From assembly GCA_027563935.2 (NCBI GenBank), contig CM050448.1, positions 123,430,493 to 123,494,492 of the forward strand: a stretch of DNA of 64,000 nt. Direction: 5' to 3'. Source of the DNA: Costus lasius. Lineage: Eukaryota; Streptophyta; Magnoliopsida; Zingiberales; Costaceae. This document shows, one piece after another, positions 60,638-64,000 of this stretch. Each line of letters begins with the position of its first letter. Within the stretch, counting starts at the first letter, position 1. The notes under the pieces were generated by a model, which was not told where the DNA came from, did no database searches, and saw nothing but the letters and a program-made list of their open reading frames with translations. A program made the position numbers and the translations under genes.

Positions 60638-61973
60638 TAAGTAGTAAGGATGTGGAAAATTTCATGCTCTCACTTGGATCAACATTGTCTACAATAGTTT
60701 TTTCTACTAGTGTCCTTAAAAGTATAATGTCATTTCTCTTCCAGTTTAGGCAAAAATAAAATAATAAGAAAATAAAATGTACGACATTGAAAGTATATAA
60801 ATATCTTATGAAGGCAAGCAGAATTTATCTTGGTTAAATTTGGTTAATGTCCATGTACAAAAGATGCTGAGGTCATTTTTATTCCTTTTTGAGAGAAACT
60901 TTTGGCACAACTATATTTGGGGATATCCTCAATTTGCAAATATGTTTAATGAAGTTTTTTATTATTAAGAAAACTGTGACATATTACTTTTTTTTGGGAA
61001 AACACATTAATTTTGTGTTGAAGACCTAGCTATGGTGTGCAGGGATTTAGCTATGGACATTTTTTCTTGAAAAAAATGAATTTAATCATAAATATGACAT
61101 GATGTTTAAACTAGAGATTGAAATTAGGAGAACAAGTTTTAACTTTAATTATTAATTAAGATTGAATTGAGTAAAAAAACAATATGAGGAAAAAGCATAT
61201 TTGATTGATCGACTGAGAAGGTTATTGATCTAGTGGAATCCCTGTAAGTCTTAAACCTACTTATCATCCTTGAAGAAGCTTGATGAGGTTTCAACTCTTG
61301 AGATCAAAGCATTGCAACACTAAAGATGCTTAATGAGGGCATTGTTTTTTTTCCCTTTTTTTTACAATATGATGGAGTGTTTTCTCAAACAATATCTTCA
61401 CTAGAAGTATAATATCCTAATTCTCATCATTGTCTGCGCACGTTAAATCCTTAACTGTACAGGAAAACATCTACTGTGTTCTGCTACATCACAATCAAGC
61501 TTGGCCGCTCCATTCCAACATCAAAGTTTTCCTTAAGTATTTCAAGATGAGTCCAGAATTGCTTAACAGCGAGATAAAGCTTTAAGATTAAAGATCTCAA
61601 ATTACAGCAATTCTAGACTCATCTTGAAATACTTAATGGAAATCAATCATCCTAACTATATCCTGCACCAAATACATAATATGAATTCTTGAACAGCGCT
61701 AAGTTTATCAGCAATCCATCACGAGCATCCACTGTTTTTTCCAACATCACAAGTAAACTATCGTCGAACAGATTGTAGTTCCACAAAATACTTTTTTGAT
61801 TACTTCGAATAGCTAATCTTGAACAAGGGAGTACTTGTATATGAGGTACATAAGGCCGAACACTTACACAGACGAACAAAGAGGCAGATCAGTTGTAGGA
61901 TCAAAGGGGCAGATCGCATTCCAAGAAGCACACAGGCTGAGATCCGAATAAGGGCGCAATGAGGGTGGAGATT
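60638..61973. other. Intergenic region between convergent genes
   Basis: The 3' flanks of the receptor kinase (+) and the small secreted protein gene (-). It contains a 31-bp-stem hairpin at 61533-61636. No protein gene seen. Confidence 0.5.
61533..61636 (-). repeat. 31-bp near-perfect hairpin (MIRNA-like or MITE)
   Basis: Arms 61533-61563 and 61606-61636 are complementary over 31 bases with one mismatch. Read as minus-strand RNA, that position is a G:U pair, so the stem is fully paired. The loop is 42 bases. It lies about 340 bases past the stop codon of the minus-strand gene at 61974-62291. The size fits a plant microRNA precursor or a tiny MITE. I recognise no known mature microRNA in it. 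Confidence 0.6.
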
Positions 61974-62291
61974 TCAGGCACCGGGCGCTTCGCAGGAGAA
62001 GATTTGGCGGGGGAGCCGCCAGGCTTCGGCGGATCCGAAGCACATGTCGTCGACGGCGTCGCTGCGGCACCACCTGCACCACTCGGACCTCCCGAGGCAC
62101 TCTACCCGCGATACCATTGCGCGGCAGTCCGCTCCTGCCGTGGCTTTGCCGCCGGCCGGCCGCTTCCTGACCGGCACGTAAGCAAGGACGCCGCGCCGGA
62201 CGCCGTCGGCGAAGGCGATGCACATGGTGGAGGCGAAGAGGAGAAGAAGAAGAAGAAACGGCAGCTGCGAGGTGTCTGCACGAGCCGCCAT
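61974..62291 (-). CDS. Small secreted Cys-rich protein, function unknown
   Basis: A single exon of 105 residues from ATG 62289-62291. I do not recognise the family. The N-terminus has a clear signal peptide (about 1-28: MAARADTS, then a run of Leu/Phe, then STMCIAFADG). The mature part begins with a basic stretch (VRRGVLAYVPVRKRPAGGK) and has six Cys within the last 50 residues (DCRAM, VECLG, WCRWC, DMCFG, FSCEA). The CRWCRSD...CFG spacing is vaguely like a PSI/plexin-type knot; that is inference. An in-frame open frame extends upstream to 62501, but the signal peptide decides this start. GC content is higher than around it, and codon use looks like a real gene. Confidence 0.7.
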   Translation of the reverse strand: MAARADTSQLPFLLLLLLFASTMCIAFADGVRRGVLAYVPVRKRPAGGKATAGADCRAMVSRVECLGRSEWCRWCRSDAVDDMCFGSAEAWRLPRQIFSCEAPGA

Positions 62292-63146
62292 GGGCGGAGA
62301 CGAAATCGCGATCGGCGCCGGCTGTCGGATTTCTCGCTCCCTTGTTAACCACTGGAAGGGGTGAGATACTGCTTTACCCGATTTCTTATCTGGATCTTGA
62401 TTGGTGTTAATAGGGAAGAAGCGGCGGGTCCCGCATGAAAGGAGAAAAGAAAAAAAAAACGTCTGAAAGGTTTGGCCCCTGCCGGCTGCCGTTTGCTTCA
62501 AGTGACCTTTTGCGCCTGTAATTTAAATAATTTTCAATAAACCAGATTAGAACTTTGTTATTAACGCATAAGACTAACTTAAATCTTTCAAAAAAATAAT
62601 TTTCATCAAATTGAAATTGGTAATTGCACTGCACATTGTAATTGCAATTTGCAAGACTAATAGTAAAACAAACAAACTCATAGCAAACGGCAAAACAAAT
62701 TAATTAAGCCAAAGCAAAATGTTGTTGCTGGTGTGGACGGCTCTACATCGTCCATATCGCTGAATCATTCACCAAATGTTACTGCAGTATCATGGACACA
62801 ACAGTTTAATTAGTGTTATGTGGTTAGTTAAATTAAGACAAAGCAAAATACGAGGTCAGTTTAATTAGTGTTCTAAATCATGGACAGAACAGAAGATGAA
62901 TCATTCACCAGATGTTACTGCAGTACTATCACAACAGATGAATTTGGGAGTTACATGATGTTACACTTGTACAGTCTTTGAAATAGTGTGTTTTAATTAT
63001 TCCACAGCGAAGATTGAGTAGAGATTCAGGTGAAACCTCTTCCCAGCCTGGTTCGCAAAGAGGACCTAGAAGTGAAGCCGAAGCGAAGAGAATTACTATA
63101 CATGATTTACAATTCTGTATGAGTGTGCTTAACCTCTTCGCTTTCA
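62292..63146. other. Intergenic, no gene seen
   Basis: Promoter side of the small secreted protein gene, and 3' flank of the UBTD-like gene at the right. CAGATGTTACTGCAGTA and CACCAAATGTTACTGCAGTA recur at about 62770 and 62908 as part of a local imperfect duplication (AATCATTCACCA...TGTTACTGCAGTA, then TCATGGACA). Nothing coding. Confidence 0.5.
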
Positions 63147-64000
63147 TCACTTGTCTCTGATTAAATTGCTGGGCTCACTCAAAACATACTTAGGCAGTTC
63201 ATACTTTGCACCTGTAAATATTTTAAATCAAATGTATCATGACTTGAAACGTTTCAAGACTGGGGGGAGGAAAGCATAAGAACTGAGGGAAGAGAACTTA
63301 CCTCTTTCATCGTAACAAACTGTCATGTCAGCATTTGAAACTATGATTCCAGCGCTTTCCACTATCGTTTGTGCAAGGTCTAGATCAGCTTCTGCCGCAG
63401 CTCGGAGCGCATCCCAGATCTCTGAGATAATACCCACATATAAAAGAAATTTATAAAGATCATGGTGATTTAGCATACAGCACATCCAAACATGGTTCCT
63501 TTTCATTTTGACCACAAGAAAGCTGATAATGTTGGTCAACGTAAGAATGCACTAAAGTGAGTATGTTTACAGGAGCGAGAAATGAAGATGCATGAAATGG
63601 AACTTCTGAAGAAACCTTCTATGCACAAAAATATGTGTATCAATTGGGCAGCATATCTGTAGTTCTTCCAAGTAAAGAACAAAGGATGAAGATAATAATT
63701 TTAAACTATACAGCTCTTTAAAGTACAAGTGATGTTCTGTATGTATGATTTCCTCTACACCGATCCACACTGGCTGGAAAATTGTGACGAAGAAGAATTT
63801 GACTAAATGTATTGTCAACCAATACAAGAAAAACACCACCTACTTTTCATTGAAATAAGGACCAAAGAAGCCTCTCAGGAAAAAAGGGAACAAAAAAGTC
63901 AAGGAAGACACAAATTATAACTCATCAATTTACACTAATGAAGCCAATGTATATAGTTACAGGATATTCACCCTCAGAATGAATTGCTAACATACTCTCT
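63147..64000 (-). CDS. Ubiquitin domain-containing (UBTD/DC-UbP-like) protein, C-terminal exons
   Basis: Two exons are visible, read from the right: 63421-63302 and 63211-63147. They join in phase to (E)IWDALRAAAEADLDLAQTIV through NADMTVCYDERG, then AKYELPKYVLSEPSNLIRDK and a stop. EIWDALRAAAEADL...LAQ.I...AGI...CYDERGA.YELP is the conserved DC-UbP/UBTD N-terminal-type domain, which in animals and plants binds ubiquitin-conjugation factors. Plant members are short proteins ending soon after this motif, as here. Upstream exons must lie right of 63421; I could not identify one before the window ends, so the gene runs off the edge. The end given, 64000, is the window limit. Confidence 0.85.

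Overview
This window is AT-rich nuclear DNA of a flowering plant. The evidence is multi-intron genes of plant-only families (MUT9-like kinase, CH-domain KIN-14 kinesin, plastid ribosomal L13, LRR-malectin receptor kinase), copia and solo LTRs, many MITE-like elements and long TA microsatellites. Several proteins look closest to monocot relatives from memory, so a non-grass monocot is my guess, but the sequence does not prove it.

Layout, left to right. (1) 1-532: 3' end of a Ty1/copia element with its LTR. (2) 2541-8083 (+): a MUT9-like (CK1-type) kinase gene with 16 recognisable exons, but with two in-frame stops and a 1-base frameshift, so a pseudogene as it stands. Two related MITE-like elements in opposite orientation bracket it. 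(3) 11332-24614 (+): a CH-domain KIN-14 kinesin, 20 exons and about 1007 residues. It has a U12-type AT-AC intron inside the motor and a 5.1 kb intron full of repeats, including a foldback of about 1.2 kb. (4) 24615-33560: repeat-rich intergenic DNA with two GC-rich solo LTRs of one family, each with its own 5-bp target duplication, a MITE with an 8-bp duplication, and a TIR-bounded minisatellite. (5) 33561-41353 (-): an ankyrin-repeat Raf-like/ILK kinase like VIK, 12 exons and 457 residues. (6) 43005-47236 (+): plastid ribosomal protein L13, 4 exons and 249 residues. (7) 49619-60637 (+): an LRR-malectin receptor kinase, 24 exons and 1000 residues. (8) 61974-62291 (-): a small secreted Cys-rich protein. 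(9) 63147 to beyond the right edge (-): the C-terminal exons of a UBTD/DC-UbP-like protein.

These are ordinary single plant genes; nothing suggests an operon or shared pathway. The main surprises are the U12 AT-AC intron, the broken MUT9-like kinase, the loss of the DFG glycine in both other kinases (with HRD changed to HCD in one), the paired solo LTRs with bZIP-type TGACGTCA clusters, and several strong foldbacks. Exon borders were set by eye from GT/AG signals, reading phase and remembered family sequence; reading phase closes across every model except at the stated lesions.
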